A stretch of DNA of 64,000 nt, from contig NZ_CAWUDI010000020.1 of NCBI RefSeq assembly GCF_963920925.1, positions 1 through 64,000 of the forward strand. The letters run 5' to 3'. The stretch comes from Rivularia sp963920925. GTDB lineage: Bacteria > Cyanobacteriota > Cyanobacteriia > Cyanobacteriales > Nostocaceae. The position numbers and the translations under genes were made by a program. The notes below the pieces were generated by a model. It was not told the origin of the DNA, ran no database searches, and saw only the letters and a program-made list of their open reading frames with translations. Shown piece by piece: positions 34,656 through 44,228 of the stretch. Within the stretch, counting starts at the first letter, position 1; every line of letters begins with the position of its first letter.

Positions 34656-35747
34656 CTAACAAACCATTCTTTTCAATCCCAATCGTTTCAAGACAATTGA
34701 TAACAGTAATGATAATAAAAGTAATCCGATCCAACCGATAATTTTGATTCCAAGTATTTCGACAAGATTGAAGCTAGCTTGACTAAATAATCTTGTACCA
34801 ATAGATAAAAATATTTGCGCTAAAATACCGTTTATACAAAATATTCCTAAGCTGTATTTTGATAATATTTTTGTTAGTTTAACAATTGGTGACGGTAAAC
34901 TTTTTTCGTTGACTGATGCAAAACATATAAACATCGTCGGTACGCTTAAAATACAGGAAAATGCTGCATAATCGAAAGGACGTAAGGAATCTGCTAAAAA
35001 GAAAGTTAATACTCTATATTCAGCCATCATTGTTGCAGCAGTAAAGCATAAAAGCAGAATTTTATTGGTTTTACTTAAAGAACGGGATACCCTCTCTATC
35101 GAGTCAAAATTTTGATAAATATATACACCTAAAGCTATGTAAGCAAGCCAATAAATAATTAAAGGACGTTCCAGAAATATTAAAACCTTTAACACTTCAT
35201 CTACAAAAAAACCGCTAATTGTAGCATAAACAAACAATAAACATACTGCTTGAGCAATCAATGTGGTGACAATATTTTTTTCTTGAATTATCCAATCTCT
35301 AACTAATACAAAATTCCATAGTAGCTGCAAGATGATTAAAAAATAATAAGCACCCGTAAATATTTCTCCTTGGAAAATTGCTACGATAATTTCTATAATA
35401 GAATTTCCATTGATAAGCTTTAATCCTGCTGCAATACTAAACCAAAATAAAATGGGAATTCCCAGACGATTAAAACGTGTTTTAAATAGTAACTTTGGTT
35501 CTTTCGGAGAATTGGCAATTTGTCTTTCAAAAAGGAACATCGAAATAGTTAGAAAAACTGGAACGCAGAATCTTAAGGGAGCAAACAAAGTTTCTATAAT
35601 TCCATCACTTGTTATAAAACTAGAGCGAGGAAGAAAAATTGCATGAAATGATACTACTGCAACAATACTTATGGCTTTAAGAAAATCTAAGAAAAAAAGT
35701 CTATCCTTTTCTTGAGAAGGTAGCTGAACTATGGGCTGTTCTTTCAT
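34656..35747 (-). CDS. Acyltransferase family 3 membrane protein
   Basis: 363 residues, about ten helices. The start FFLDFLKAISIVAVVSFHAI carries the family's conserved His and Arg-type N-terminal motif (R/LDxLKAISIxxVVxxH). Acyltransferase-3 enzymes O-acetylate or O-acylate sugars of surface polysaccharides across the membrane. It lies at the downstream end of the polysaccharide locus (separated from the flippase by 262 bp), so acetylation of that polymer is the natural inference. Confidence 0.87.
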   Translation of the reverse strand: MKEQPIVQLPSQEKDRLFFLDFLKAISIVAVVSFHAIFLPRSSFITSDGIIETLFAPLRFCVPVFLTISMFLFERQIANSPKEPKLLFKTRFNRLGIPILFWFSIAAGLKLINGNSIIEIIVAIFQGEIFTGAYYFLIILQLLWNFVLVRDWIIQEKNIVTTLIAQAVCLLFVYATISGFFVDEVLKVLIFLERPLIIYWLAYIALGVYIYQNFDSIERVSRSLSKTNKILLLCFTAATMMAEYRVLTFFLADSLRPFDYAAFSCILSVPTMFICFASVNEKSLPSPIVKLTKILSKYSLGIFCINGILAQIFLSIGTRLFSQASFNLVEILGIKIIGWIGLLLLSLLLSIVLKRLGLKRMVC

Positions 35748-36009
35748 GTAGGTAAATAGAAAATAATGGTTATATCTGGCAATACATATAAAATTTGAAC
35801 CATTGAAATGGAATTTATGGTTCTGTTAACTGTTAGGGATTAGGGAACGGGGAATAGGAAACAGAGAAGAGAAAATGTACGTTCGTCTTTTTTCTTCAAA
35901 TAGTAATCCTATAATAAATACTGTTGAGTTTGTAAAAGTTATTTATGAATTAAATTTATAAACTTATTGTATGACTGTCAAAAATTTTTAATTGTTAACC
36001 GATAACTTA

Positions 36010-37467
36010 TTATGATTTTTCGCCACTTGCTTGTTTACTCAAAAAACGTTTAACTAAATTAACGCATAATCTAGGAATTCTACCCATAGAAAATATTGAT
36101 AATATCACTACATAAATTGCAATTAGTAAAAGTGCTTGAAGAAAATCTAAAGATGCAGATAAAGGAAGATTAATTACAGTTAACAGTGCTATTGTAATAG
36201 TTAAAGTTGGTAATATTACTGGTTTTAACAAGTCCATAATATTCCATTTTGCAGCATGACTTACTGCCAACCAAAACCAAACGCTTGCACCAATACCCAT
36301 TACTAAAGCAACGGCGCAAGCCACTCCCCTAACTCCTCCCAAATTAGCTCCCACAAAGAAAGCTGGGATAGAAAGCGGTACCAAAATCCAGTTAATTGCA
36401 GCATTGATATTTGGTTTATCTATAGCATTCAAAGCCGTGCCGAGAATTGACATAAAACCTCTGGCATAAGCAAATATCATCACTATTTGAAAGATGCTTA
36501 CCGCAGCCTTCCATTGCTCGCCGTATACTAAAGGAATAATCCACGGTGCGACAACAAACCCCACACCGTAAACCGCAGCATACAATACAGCATACATTTC
36601 CAACATCTGACAAAGGTATATTTTTCTACCATCATCATCTCGCTGCGACATTACCGACAAGTTAATTCGGTTAATTTGCGACAGAGCAAATGTTGGTAAC
36701 ATAGCCAATTGATAAGCCAGATTGTAATAACCTAAAGACGTAGCTCCAATTAATCTACCAATAATTAAATTATCCGCATTAGTATTAACGTAAACAGCTA
36801 AATTGATGCCTATCAAGCTGCTAATATAAGCACGCACCTCGCGAATTGCTTGCTTATCTGGTTTGAAATGATATTGAAAACTATATCCACTAAAATAACG
36901 CTTCAATAAAGCATCAACTATAGACATAGTTACTTCGGCAACCGCAAAACACCAAACTCCACCACCGAAAAACGCACAAACCACCGCACCAGCAAAACGT
37001 GCAAATCCCGCACAGCTATCAGTAATCGCTAACTCGCGAAACTTCATTTGTCGTTGCAGTACAGCACCGTGAGAACCCGCACCCGCGCCGATTAAAAATA
37101 TACAGGCTACAGTTAAAGTCAGCGGAAAAACTAAAGGACGATCAAAAAATTTAGCCAAGGGGAAACCAGCCAAAGCTTGGACAATAAACATCACCACAGA
37201 GATATTTACACCCAAGCTATAAACTGCATTCACCAGCTTTTTGTCATCCAAACCACGCTGCACCAAAACCATCGCGATCGCAGCATCTTTAAACAGTGCC
37301 GAAAGAGTTGTCACAATCGACACCATTCCCCACACACCAAAATCTTCAGGTGACAAAAGACGCGCCAGAAATATCTGAGCAACCAATTGAGAAACTTTAG
37401 CAAAACCGAAACTAGCAGTCAGCCATAAGCCGCTGGAAGCTATTTTTTTTGTAGTGATATGCGTCAT
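36010..37467 (-). CDS. Oligosaccharide flippase (Wzx-like, MOP superfamily)
   Basis: 485 residues with 13-14 hydrophobic helices. The start SSGLWLTASFGFAKVSQLVA then IFLARLLSPEDFGVWGMVSI is the typical opening of MOP-type polysaccharide transporters (LARLLxPxDFG). It flips lipid-linked repeat units across the cytoplasmic membrane. It belongs to the same strand as the glycosyltransferases upstream, though a 507-bp repeat-rich gap intervenes, so it may have its own promoter. Confidence 0.9.
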   Translation of the reverse strand: MTHITTKKIASSGLWLTASFGFAKVSQLVAQIFLARLLSPEDFGVWGMVSIVTTLSALFKDAAIAMVLVQRGLDDKKLVNAVYSLGVNISVVMFIVQALAGFPLAKFFDRPLVFPLTLTVACIFLIGAGAGSHGAVLQRQMKFRELAITDSCAGFARFAGAVVCAFFGGGVWCFAVAEVTMSIVDALLKRYFSGYSFQYHFKPDKQAIREVRAYISSLIGINLAVYVNTNADNLIIGRLIGATSLGYYNLAYQLAMLPTFALSQINRINLSVMSQRDDDGRKIYLCQMLEMYAVLYAAVYGVGFVVAPWIIPLVYGEQWKAAVSIFQIVMIFAYARGFMSILGTALNAIDKPNINAAINWILVPLSIPAFFVGANLGGVRGVACAVALVMGIGASVWFWLAVSHAAKWNIMDLLKPVILPTLTITIALLTVINLPLSASLDFLQALLLIAIYVVILSIFSMGRIPRLCVNLVKRFLSKQASGEKS

Positions 37468-37559
37468 TTTTAGGAGTTAGGAGTTAATAATTAAAAAAAT
37501 TACTGTATAAATTGTGAGAAATTGCAGTCAATTTTAATTCATCGGAATGCACTATTGTC

Positions 37560-37930
37560 GTTAATTCCAAATTCGACGGAAATTAATTGATGCGGCTCAT
37601 ACACAAAGTACGTTAAAACTTACATCTTGCACCATTCTTAACAACCGCCTTAGAATAAATTCTCAGGCTAATACACGTTAGCAGCGTGGCGTAAGCCATA
37701 GTCTGATAAATCAGACTGAGCAAGGCTTTTAGTAAGTTTTAACGTACTTTGTATATTACTTGAAATTTATTTCTAGGCGGTTGTGAAGGCTTAACGACAT
37801 TGGTGCAAGATATCACTTAAAACGCACTCTTATTCCTTACCCAGTCTGATTTATCAGACTTTGTATTTGAGCCTTGGAATTTATTCCAAGGCGGTTTACG
37901 AGGCTTAACAAGAATGTAATTTCTCAGCAA
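37560..37930. repeat. Cluster of palindromic REP-like units in the polysaccharide locus
   Basis: Three units share tgagaatttattctaaggcgg-type cores: 37640-37680 (minus sense), 37762-37810 and 37866-37910, followed by gttgt...ttaacgac/aagaatggtgcaaga tails. Two agtctgataaatcagact hairpins (37701 and 37842, reverse complements) and a large inverted repeat of gtacgttaaaactta (37611) with taagttttaacgtac (37731) tie them together. The whole 507-bp gap folds into several hairpins and has no gene. Confidence 0.7.
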
Positions 37931-37974
37931 TTATAAGCGCAGTCGAATAATTCCCAACTCCTAACTCCCAACTC

Positions 37975-39162
37975 CTAACTCCTAACTGCTAATTCCATTC
38001 CTTTGCTTCCTAATTTTTCGCGTAGTTGCTTGTCTTCACATAAGCGAATCAATGCTTGGGAAATTTCTTCGGGGGAATCTGGATTTACTAATAAACCGTT
38101 TTCTTCATGGTGTACTGCATCTTCTACACCACCGATGCGAGAAGCGATTACGGGTTTGCCAAAGTAACCAGCTTCGGCGTATACTATGCCAAATCCTTCG
38201 ATACTGGCGCTTTGGGCATCGAAAAATGTCAGCATGGCGAAGATGTCACAGGCTGCATAATAATCTGTTAAGTCTGCATCGGTAACAAATCCAGCAAAAT
38301 GTACTCGCTGTGTAAGCTGTAATTGAGAAGCTTTTTGTTCTAATTCGGACTGCATTTTTCCTCTGCCACAAATTATATAGTGGATATCCAAACCTAAATC
38401 TAAAAGTTGGTTGATATTATCAATTACTTTTCCGAAACCTTTACGTTTTACCAATCTTCCTACTGAAAGAATTACGATTGCATTTTCAGGAATATTGTAT
38501 TTTTTACGGATATTTAACCGCGCATTTTCAAGATACTGTTGATTTTTTGCATTATTGCCGAATTTTTCCGCTCTAACTACAGGATTAATAACATAAGTAG
38601 GAGAATTAAAATTAAACTTTTCGCTGAGGTAATCTCTCGTAAAAGAACTATTGCAAATAATACCCGTACTGCGTTGCAAAGTGAATTCAAATAATTTTTT
38701 TAATATCGGATTACGCAAAGGACAAAGAATATCATTGCCATGTACGTAGATAAAAAATTTAATCGGTAAAATATAACTTAACAGTAAAATAGCAGGAAAA
38801 TCGTAACCGTGTCCCCATTCTATATAGTTATAGCGATAGCGAAAATAAAGTTTAATTGCTAAAAAAAATGACCAAAACATATTCCAAATTTGTTTGATTA
38901 TCGCTCCCAAACCAAACAAACGAGGTATTTTTGGTAGATACCAACGATGCACCGGAAACTCTTGATTTAGATCGAAATCTTGATAACCTGCAAAAGTAGC
39001 TGTTAACAAAATCGTTCTTTCCGGGTTTTGCAGACAGCGGTTATATACATACTCTTCAATTCCACCTTCCTTCGGAAAAAAAGTACGCGAAACAACCAAA
39101 ATATCTGGCGAAGATGTTTTTTCTTTAATTGCAGTATTCTTAAATGACGAAAGATTTTGCAT
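37975..39162 (-). CDS. Glycosyltransferase family 4
   Basis: 395 residues with the GT4/GT-B pattern: N-terminal VVSRTFFPKEGGIEEYVYNR, and the C-terminal nucleotide-sugar site ILSVGRLVKRKGFGKVI, IEGFGIVYAEAGYFGKPVIA with the conserved E-x7-E. It transfers a sugar onto the growing lipid-linked repeat unit. Last gene of a compact minus-strand series with gaps of 20-90 bp. Donor sugar unknown. Confidence 0.9.
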   Translation of the reverse strand: MQNLSSFKNTAIKEKTSSPDILVVSRTFFPKEGGIEEYVYNRCLQNPERTILLTATFAGYQDFDLNQEFPVHRWYLPKIPRLFGLGAIIKQIWNMFWSFFLAIKLYFRYRYNYIEWGHGYDFPAILLLSYILPIKFFIYVHGNDILCPLRNPILKKLFEFTLQRSTGIICNSSFTRDYLSEKFNFNSPTYVINPVVRAEKFGNNAKNQQYLENARLNIRKKYNIPENAIVILSVGRLVKRKGFGKVIDNINQLLDLGLDIHYIICGRGKMQSELEQKASQLQLTQRVHFAGFVTDADLTDYYAACDIFAMLTFFDAQSASIEGFGIVYAEAGYFGKPVIASRIGGVEDAVHHEENGLLVNPDSPEEISQALIRLCEDKQLREKLGSKGMELAVRS

Positions 39163-39196
39163 TTTGTTTAACGAATTGGTAATTGGTAATTGGTAA

Positions 39197-40327
39197 TTAT
39201 TCTTCTTCCCCCTCTTCCCCCTCTTCCCCCTCCTCTCCCTTTAAACTTTCAAGAATCGACAAAAACTTAGAACCAGTCTGCTCCCAATAATAAGAAATTG
39301 CAACCTTTTTACGTCCTGTTTCTCCCATTTTTTCGATTAAATCGGGGTTTTCAATTAATGTTGATATAGCTTTGGCTAAAGCTTGAGAATCACCGGGTGG
39401 AACTAAAAAACCATTTTTACCTTCTTCGATTAATTCTGGCATTGCAGAAACATTAGTTGTAATTATTGGTAATCCGTAGTGCATCGCTTCTAAAAAGACA
39501 ATGCCAAAGGTTTCTTTTAAAGATGGTAAAACAAAAATATCGGCAGAAGCATACAAATGTTTAATATTTTCTTGATTTGAACCATCGTGAAATACAACGC
39601 ATTCTGTTAACTTAAGTTTTTCTACGGCATTCTTTAATTTATTGTAGTAGCTAGAATTATTTTTACGATTTCCGACTAAATGTAAGGTGAAATTTTGACG
39701 TTCTATTTGCGAAAAAGCTTCGATCAAATAGATTATACCTTTCCTGGAAACGTAATTACCTACACATAAGATTTTTTTACTATCCGATTTAAGAGATGAA
39801 GATAAAATATTATATTTTTCTCGATCTAATCCTGGGGATAAAACATGAACTAAGTCGGGGTTAATTCCTACGGAAACTATTTCGCTTTTGGAGTACTCGC
39901 TACTAGTGATAATTAAATCGGCGAAAGATAATTTAATTTTTTCTATTGTTCTGTTGATAAACCTTCTCAGATAAAATGTATCGCTACTGTCATAATTGTA
40001 AAACAGATGCACTACAACTACAATTTTACTTTGAAAAAAAACATGGTGAACAATATTTGTTAAAAATAGATATTTACTGAAATAATGGTCTTCAACTAAA
40101 ATACCTCTACCTCTATATTTAAACAAAATTATCGCGAATATTAAAGATGCTAAAATATCTCCAAAAAATGGTATTTTGCTAAGTCTCAAATAATGTTTTT
40201 TTTCATGCAGGCTGACATACTCTTGCTGCCATCCTTGTTGCTCTAGATATTGTGAAAGTTTAAAATTGTAGAGTTCTCCTCCTGTTTGAGGAGGATTTGC
40301 ACCCGAAAAAAAAATAACTTTATTCAT
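39197..40327 (-). CDS. Glycosyltransferase family 4, tail made by a simple repeat
   Basis: 376 residues. N-terminal FFSGANPPQTGGELYNFKLS; C-terminal site ILCVGNYVSRKGIIYLIEAF and LPSLKETFGIVFLEAMHYGL with the E-x7-E. The last ~14 residues, GEEGEEGEEGEEE, are encoded by ccctcttcccc-type repeats also common between genes here, so the true C-terminus was probably extended when a repeat removed the original stop. Gap to the next gene 34 bp. Confidence 0.9.
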   Translation of the reverse strand: MNKVIFFSGANPPQTGGELYNFKLSQYLEQQGWQQEYVSLHEKKHYLRLSKIPFFGDILASLIFAIILFKYRGRGILVEDHYFSKYLFLTNIVHHVFFQSKIVVVVHLFYNYDSSDTFYLRRFINRTIEKIKLSFADLIITSSEYSKSEIVSVGINPDLVHVLSPGLDREKYNILSSSLKSDSKKILCVGNYVSRKGIIYLIEAFSQIERQNFTLHLVGNRKNNSSYYNKLKNAVEKLKLTECVVFHDGSNQENIKHLYASADIFVLPSLKETFGIVFLEAMHYGLPIITTNVSAMPELIEEGKNGFLVPPGDSQALAKAISTLIENPDLIEKMGETGRKKVAISYYWEQTGSKFLSILESLKGEEGEEGEEGEEE

Positions 40328-40369
40328 AGGGATAATTTTTAATATTCAATTCTATTTTGTCAACGAAAA

Positions 40370-41569
40370 CTAATTTAAACCCGTCATTTGTATCATACCT
40401 CTAGCATAATTTTCCAAGCTGCATTGATTTTCAACCCAATTTTGACCTTTTATTAGCAGCTCTTGTTTATGAGAACTTTTCATGACATCAATAATGGTTT
40501 TTGCAACTTCTACAGAATCATCGGGGTTGACAGTCCATTCAGGAGCAAAATTTTGCAAAATCTCGTTAATCCCACCCGTATTACTACCAACTACCGGCAC
40601 ATCACAAGCAATTGCTTCTACAACCGTGCGCCCAAAGGGTTCTCGCGGGGCAAGGGTAACTACTATATCTGCACATTTATAATAATCTTCAATATTTAAA
40701 GCAGGGGGTAAAATTGTGAATCTGTCTGCAACTCCTGCATTGATGGCGCTTTCTCTTAAATCCTGGCTGTAAATGTTTTGGGGGGATTGATCTTCACCGA
40801 TCGCAACTGCATGATAATTTTCCCCCATTGCTTTTAAATGCGCCAATACTGGAATCAGCGCTCTAAGATTTTTATCGTTGACAATTTTAGGTTTGTTAAT
40901 CCGGGAAGGAGTAAGCATTATCCTCGCACCAGAATTTATTATAGATTTCAAATTATCGGGAGGAGCGCTACTTACACTTTGGATATTAAACTTTTCCAAA
41001 TCTACAGGTTGATAAAGAATTCCTCGAATATCCGGCATGAAACCACGGATATGTTCTGCTGTAAATTGTGAATTACAAATGGCACCGGGAGAAAGACTGG
41101 CAAAAGTTATCTTTCTGGCTAAATATCCAAGTTTATTGTAAGACAACGCCAAATCGTGACAAAAATGATAAAGTTTACGCCCGCTCAAACGAAGATATGG
41201 TGAGAACAATGTCAGTATTGGTAAGTAATTCCGCCAAACACAATTATCTAACAGTAGAGGAAATTCCTGCGGTTGTTTTCCTACCCATCGCAGTGCTTTC
41301 TTTAAAAATTGATTGGGATTAACTGCTTCAATCAGTTTTACACTATTATCCAAACCTGCATCTCGGAAATACTTTTCCATAAATGAATCTTTATGGATTA
41401 AAACGCATAAATTTTCCGATAATCCGCAGAGTGCAAACCCTTTAGCCAGCATTAAAAGACTAACAGTTGTACCTCCCAAAACATCGCAATATCCCGGTAT
41501 TATTAACAGTTTCTGTGTTAGAGATTGCTTTTTCTCAAATCTTCTATTTTTAGAAAGTGAAGTAGTCAT
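40370..41569 (-). CDS. Glycosyltransferase family 4
   Basis: 399 residues. N-terminal LLIIPGYCDVLGGTTVSLLM and acceptor-side loops; C-terminal ADIVVTLAPREPFGRTVVEA with IACDVPVVGSNTGGINEIL, the GT4 donor-binding block. The middle SRINKPKIVNDKNLRALIPV replaces the more usual GRLVxxKG, so the family fit is good but diverged. In the operon, 81 bp downstream of the GT2 gene. Sugar specificity unknown. Confidence 0.85.
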   Translation of the reverse strand: MTTSLSKNRRFEKKQSLTQKLLIIPGYCDVLGGTTVSLLMLAKGFALCGLSENLCVLIHKDSFMEKYFRDAGLDNSVKLIEAVNPNQFLKKALRWVGKQPQEFPLLLDNCVWRNYLPILTLFSPYLRLSGRKLYHFCHDLALSYNKLGYLARKITFASLSPGAICNSQFTAEHIRGFMPDIRGILYQPVDLEKFNIQSVSSAPPDNLKSIINSGARIMLTPSRINKPKIVNDKNLRALIPVLAHLKAMGENYHAVAIGEDQSPQNIYSQDLRESAINAGVADRFTILPPALNIEDYYKCADIVVTLAPREPFGRTVVEAIACDVPVVGSNTGGINEILQNFAPEWTVNPDDSVEVAKTIIDVMKSSHKQELLIKGQNWVENQCSLENYARGMIQMTGLN

Positions 41570-41607
41570 AGATAGCCCTTAAATAATCTTAAGAATAAAA
41601 AACGTTT

Positions 41608-41665
41608 GTAGTAGCGCCGTCTTCGCCTCATATTACTGAATTTGGATGCGCTAAAGCGCTACTAC
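41608..41665. repeat. Inverted repeat overlapping the end of the GT2 gene
   Basis: gtagtagcgc (41608-41617) and gcgctactac (41656-41665) are exact complements; the second arm codes for the last residues of the GT2 protein (FVVAL). A dispersed palindrome that can act as a weak terminator or processing site inside the operon. Confidence 0.6.
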
Positions 41666-42715
41666 GAACCTATTAAATATCCCTTTTACCTTAAATCGTA
41701 GATAACGCCGTAATTTCAAACGTAAATATAAATCTGCCTCTTGAGGAAATAAACTACATATACCCCTTCTCACAAATCTTTCTATAGTATCTTTAGTACT
41801 ATGACCTATAGCTCTACTTTCGAGACAGGTTATCCAAAATATTTTAATAGCTTCTTTCGGAGACATCACACCTTTTTCTATGACTTTTAAACTGCGATAA
41901 TCGGCATCTAGCGCAATATCAAAAGTCTCTCTTAGTCCTATTTTACGAGCAGCTTGATTAATACATTTTGCTGTATCTTCCCGCTGTTCGATCAAATGTT
42001 GTAAATTGCTGGTTCCTGCATTCATATTATTGCCGTGATGTCGATAAAACATTAAAGGTTCTTTGACATATCCTATATTTCCATAAAAAGGTACCGTTGC
42101 AGTTAAATAAGTATCTCCTCCACGGGGACGTTTCGGAAAAGGTAAAACTTTCTCTAACACCGAACGTCTATATGCTAAAGCTGAAGTCACCGCCCAAGCA
42201 TATCTACCCCATTTTAATAATAGAGGAGTAACATCACCTTGATTACAAAAAGTTGGATCGCGTCCGATAATTGTTCCATCTGCTTTAACTGAAGTTCTAC
42301 CGTGAGAAAGTTGCACCCAATCGGGATTTTCATTAAACACTTCTACAACTTTTGCTAATTTTTTTTTGTAATAATAATCATCTGAATCTAAAAAACAAAT
42401 AATCTCACCTCTTGAAGCTGCAAATCCAGCATTAAATGCCGCACCTTGCCCTCCATTTTCCTGAAATATTGCCGTTAATTTATCTTGATAACTTCTGATA
42501 ATATCTCGCGAATTATCTGTTGAACCATCATCTACAACTATTAATTCAAAATTTCTATATGTTTGGTTCAAAACACTTTCTATTGCTTCAGCGATAAAGT
42601 TACCGTAGTTATAGTTGCCAATAATTACGCTAACTAAAGGATTTTCTGAATCAGGATTTATTAAATTATTTTGTAATTCAATTTGTTGCATTATATATAT
42701 TAAATCCGTTGGCAT
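41651..42715 (-). CDS. Glycosyltransferase family 2
   Basis: 354 residues of GT-A type: VSVIIGNYNYGNFIAEAIES, ELIVVDDGSTDNSRDII (nucleotide site), ICFLDSDDYYYKKKLAKVVE with the metal-binding D-x-D (DSDD), and FPKRPRGGDTYLTATVPFYG. Inverting transferase adding a sugar from a nucleotide donor. The start at 42715 gives a leader MPTDLIYIMQQIELQNNL; an ATG at 42691 (MQQIELQ) is an alternative. Confidence 0.92.
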   Translation of the reverse strand: MPTDLIYIMQQIELQNNLINPDSENPLVSVIIGNYNYGNFIAEAIESVLNQTYRNFELIVVDDGSTDNSRDIIRSYQDKLTAIFQENGGQGAAFNAGFAASRGEIICFLDSDDYYYKKKLAKVVEVFNENPDWVQLSHGRTSVKADGTIIGRDPTFCNQGDVTPLLLKWGRYAWAVTSALAYRRSVLEKVLPFPKRPRGGDTYLTATVPFYGNIGYVKEPLMFYRHHGNNMNAGTSNLQHLIEQREDTAKCINQAARKIGLRETFDIALDADYRSLKVIEKGVMSPKEAIKIFWITCLESRAIGHSTKDTIERFVRRGICSLFPQEADLYLRLKLRRYLRFKVKGIFNRFVVAL

Positions 42716-42794
42716 CGGAATTATATCTTTTTTAACGCAGAGGAATGCAAAGGTAAGCGCGGAGGAACGCAGAGTTTTTACTCATATGAGAAAA

Positions 42795-44204
42795 TCAGCT
42801 ATCTCTCTCTACTTCTTCCCTCTGCGTACTCTGCGGTTTTTTATTCCCTATTCCCCATTCCCCATTCCCTTCTTTTTTACGAAGCATAATACAGAGCAGA
42901 GTAATCGGTAAAACTGGCATTTCTAATTCCATTGTGACAAATGTTAAGCTAAAAAGTACAAACACAAAAAGACATGAAGGTCTGTCATATCGCGTTTTAT
43001 ATAACCATCTAAGTAGTGAGATCCAAAAAATTACAAAAGGGATAGTTCCTAACAAACCTCCTCTATAAAGTAAGGTTCCTAAAATAAAACTATGAGTGCC
43101 TACTTGTGCTGGTTTATATCCCGGTAAAACACCTTCTCCATTAAATACATGACCAAAAATAATTTTTGAATTATCGGCATCTTCTATACCTTTAATTGTC
43201 AATCTATAAATTTCGCCACGAACTTCTGTAGAATCTGCCCTCTGATTTGCTGTTTTCTCAGCGGTATTGATCAGATTATCTGCTACCGCATTAGTAATAA
43301 CAGGAACCGACATACTCAAGCTGATAATTGCTAATAATCCACAAACAAATGCAGGGCCAAAAATCTTACCCGCAGTAAATAAGTACCGCAAACCTAAAAC
43401 AATTGGTAAACTAACCCAAACCGAACGAGTTCCACTTGTAAGTAATAAAAAAACCGAACCTAATAATAAAAATATTGACCAAAAACGATTTTTTATATCT
43501 AACGATAACAAGCAAACAAAACCCATTACTAAAGCTAATGCTTCTGGCCCTGTAAAAAAGTATACGTAACGAACCATTCCCCCTATAGATTCATCTGTAG
43601 GAAAATAAGGCATTAAATAATTACTATTACCATCTCCAGGTGTAAACTCTCCTGATTTACCAGTTAAAACACCATAAATTGAATGAGGAGCTGCATAGTT
43701 TGCTTGATTTAACCCAAAATAAATTACCACCCATGTCAACAACATCGTGGCGATTAGAACTGTAAAAGCCCAACATACAGCAGAAAGACGAATACGTATT
43801 TTTCTATCTTGAACGTACCATAGCGATAAACCAAAGAAAATTACGTTATTTATCGGTGATATTATAGTATGAAAATTTAGTGGTAAACCCTCCATTTCTG
43901 CATAAAAATATCGCACGATTAAAACAGATAAACCGTACCCGATAATTCCAATAGCAGCAGTACTCGGACGAGAAAGGCGGATTTCTTTATTGTTATACCA
44001 TTCATAAATAACAATACCCGCGACTAAAAAGACAAAATAAAGTCTCCAACCCCACATCCACCATAAAGGAATTAAAATTATGTTGGCGCAAACAACTTTT
44101 TCTGCAAGGGTTAATTTTGCCCAATGAATCCAAATTCCGGAGAATAAATCACTATCCTCCGGTGTCTTTTTAGAAATAGGTTTTAACCCCAATTGCTGGT
44201 TCAT
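42795..44204 (-). CDS. O-antigen/exopolysaccharide polymerase (Wzy-like)
   Basis: 469 residues, about ten helices, with the large periplasmic loop (~170-230) and the second one (~290-360) expected of the Wzy/O-antigen ligase superfamily; the region GTHSFILGTLLYRGGLLGTI is its typical RGGLLG turn. It polymerises flipped repeat units. The last ~26 residues (EGNGEWGIGNKKPQSTQREE) are translated from intergenic ccccattcccc and ctctgcggt repeats, so the original end was probably lost here too. Confidence 0.85.
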   Translation of the reverse strand: MNQQLGLKPISKKTPEDSDLFSGIWIHWAKLTLAEKVVCANIILIPLWWMWGWRLYFVFLVAGIVIYEWYNNKEIRLSRPSTAAIGIIGYGLSVLIVRYFYAEMEGLPLNFHTIISPINNVIFFGLSLWYVQDRKIRIRLSAVCWAFTVLIATMLLTWVVIYFGLNQANYAAPHSIYGVLTGKSGEFTPGDGNSNYLMPYFPTDESIGGMVRYVYFFTGPEALALVMGFVCLLSLDIKNRFWSIFLLLGSVFLLLTSGTRSVWVSLPIVLGLRYLFTAGKIFGPAFVCGLLAIISLSMSVPVITNAVADNLINTAEKTANQRADSTEVRGEIYRLTIKGIEDADNSKIIFGHVFNGEGVLPGYKPAQVGTHSFILGTLLYRGGLLGTIPFVIFWISLLRWLYKTRYDRPSCLFVFVLFSLTFVTMELEMPVLPITLLCIMLRKKEGNGEWGIGNKKPQSTQREEVERDS

Positions 44205-44228
44205 TAATTTATTTAATTAACTACTTGC

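Noticed and set aside
37560..37930. CRISPR array
   Set aside because: Units are few, palindromic, in both orientations and irregularly spaced, with no cas genes; this is a REP-like cluster.
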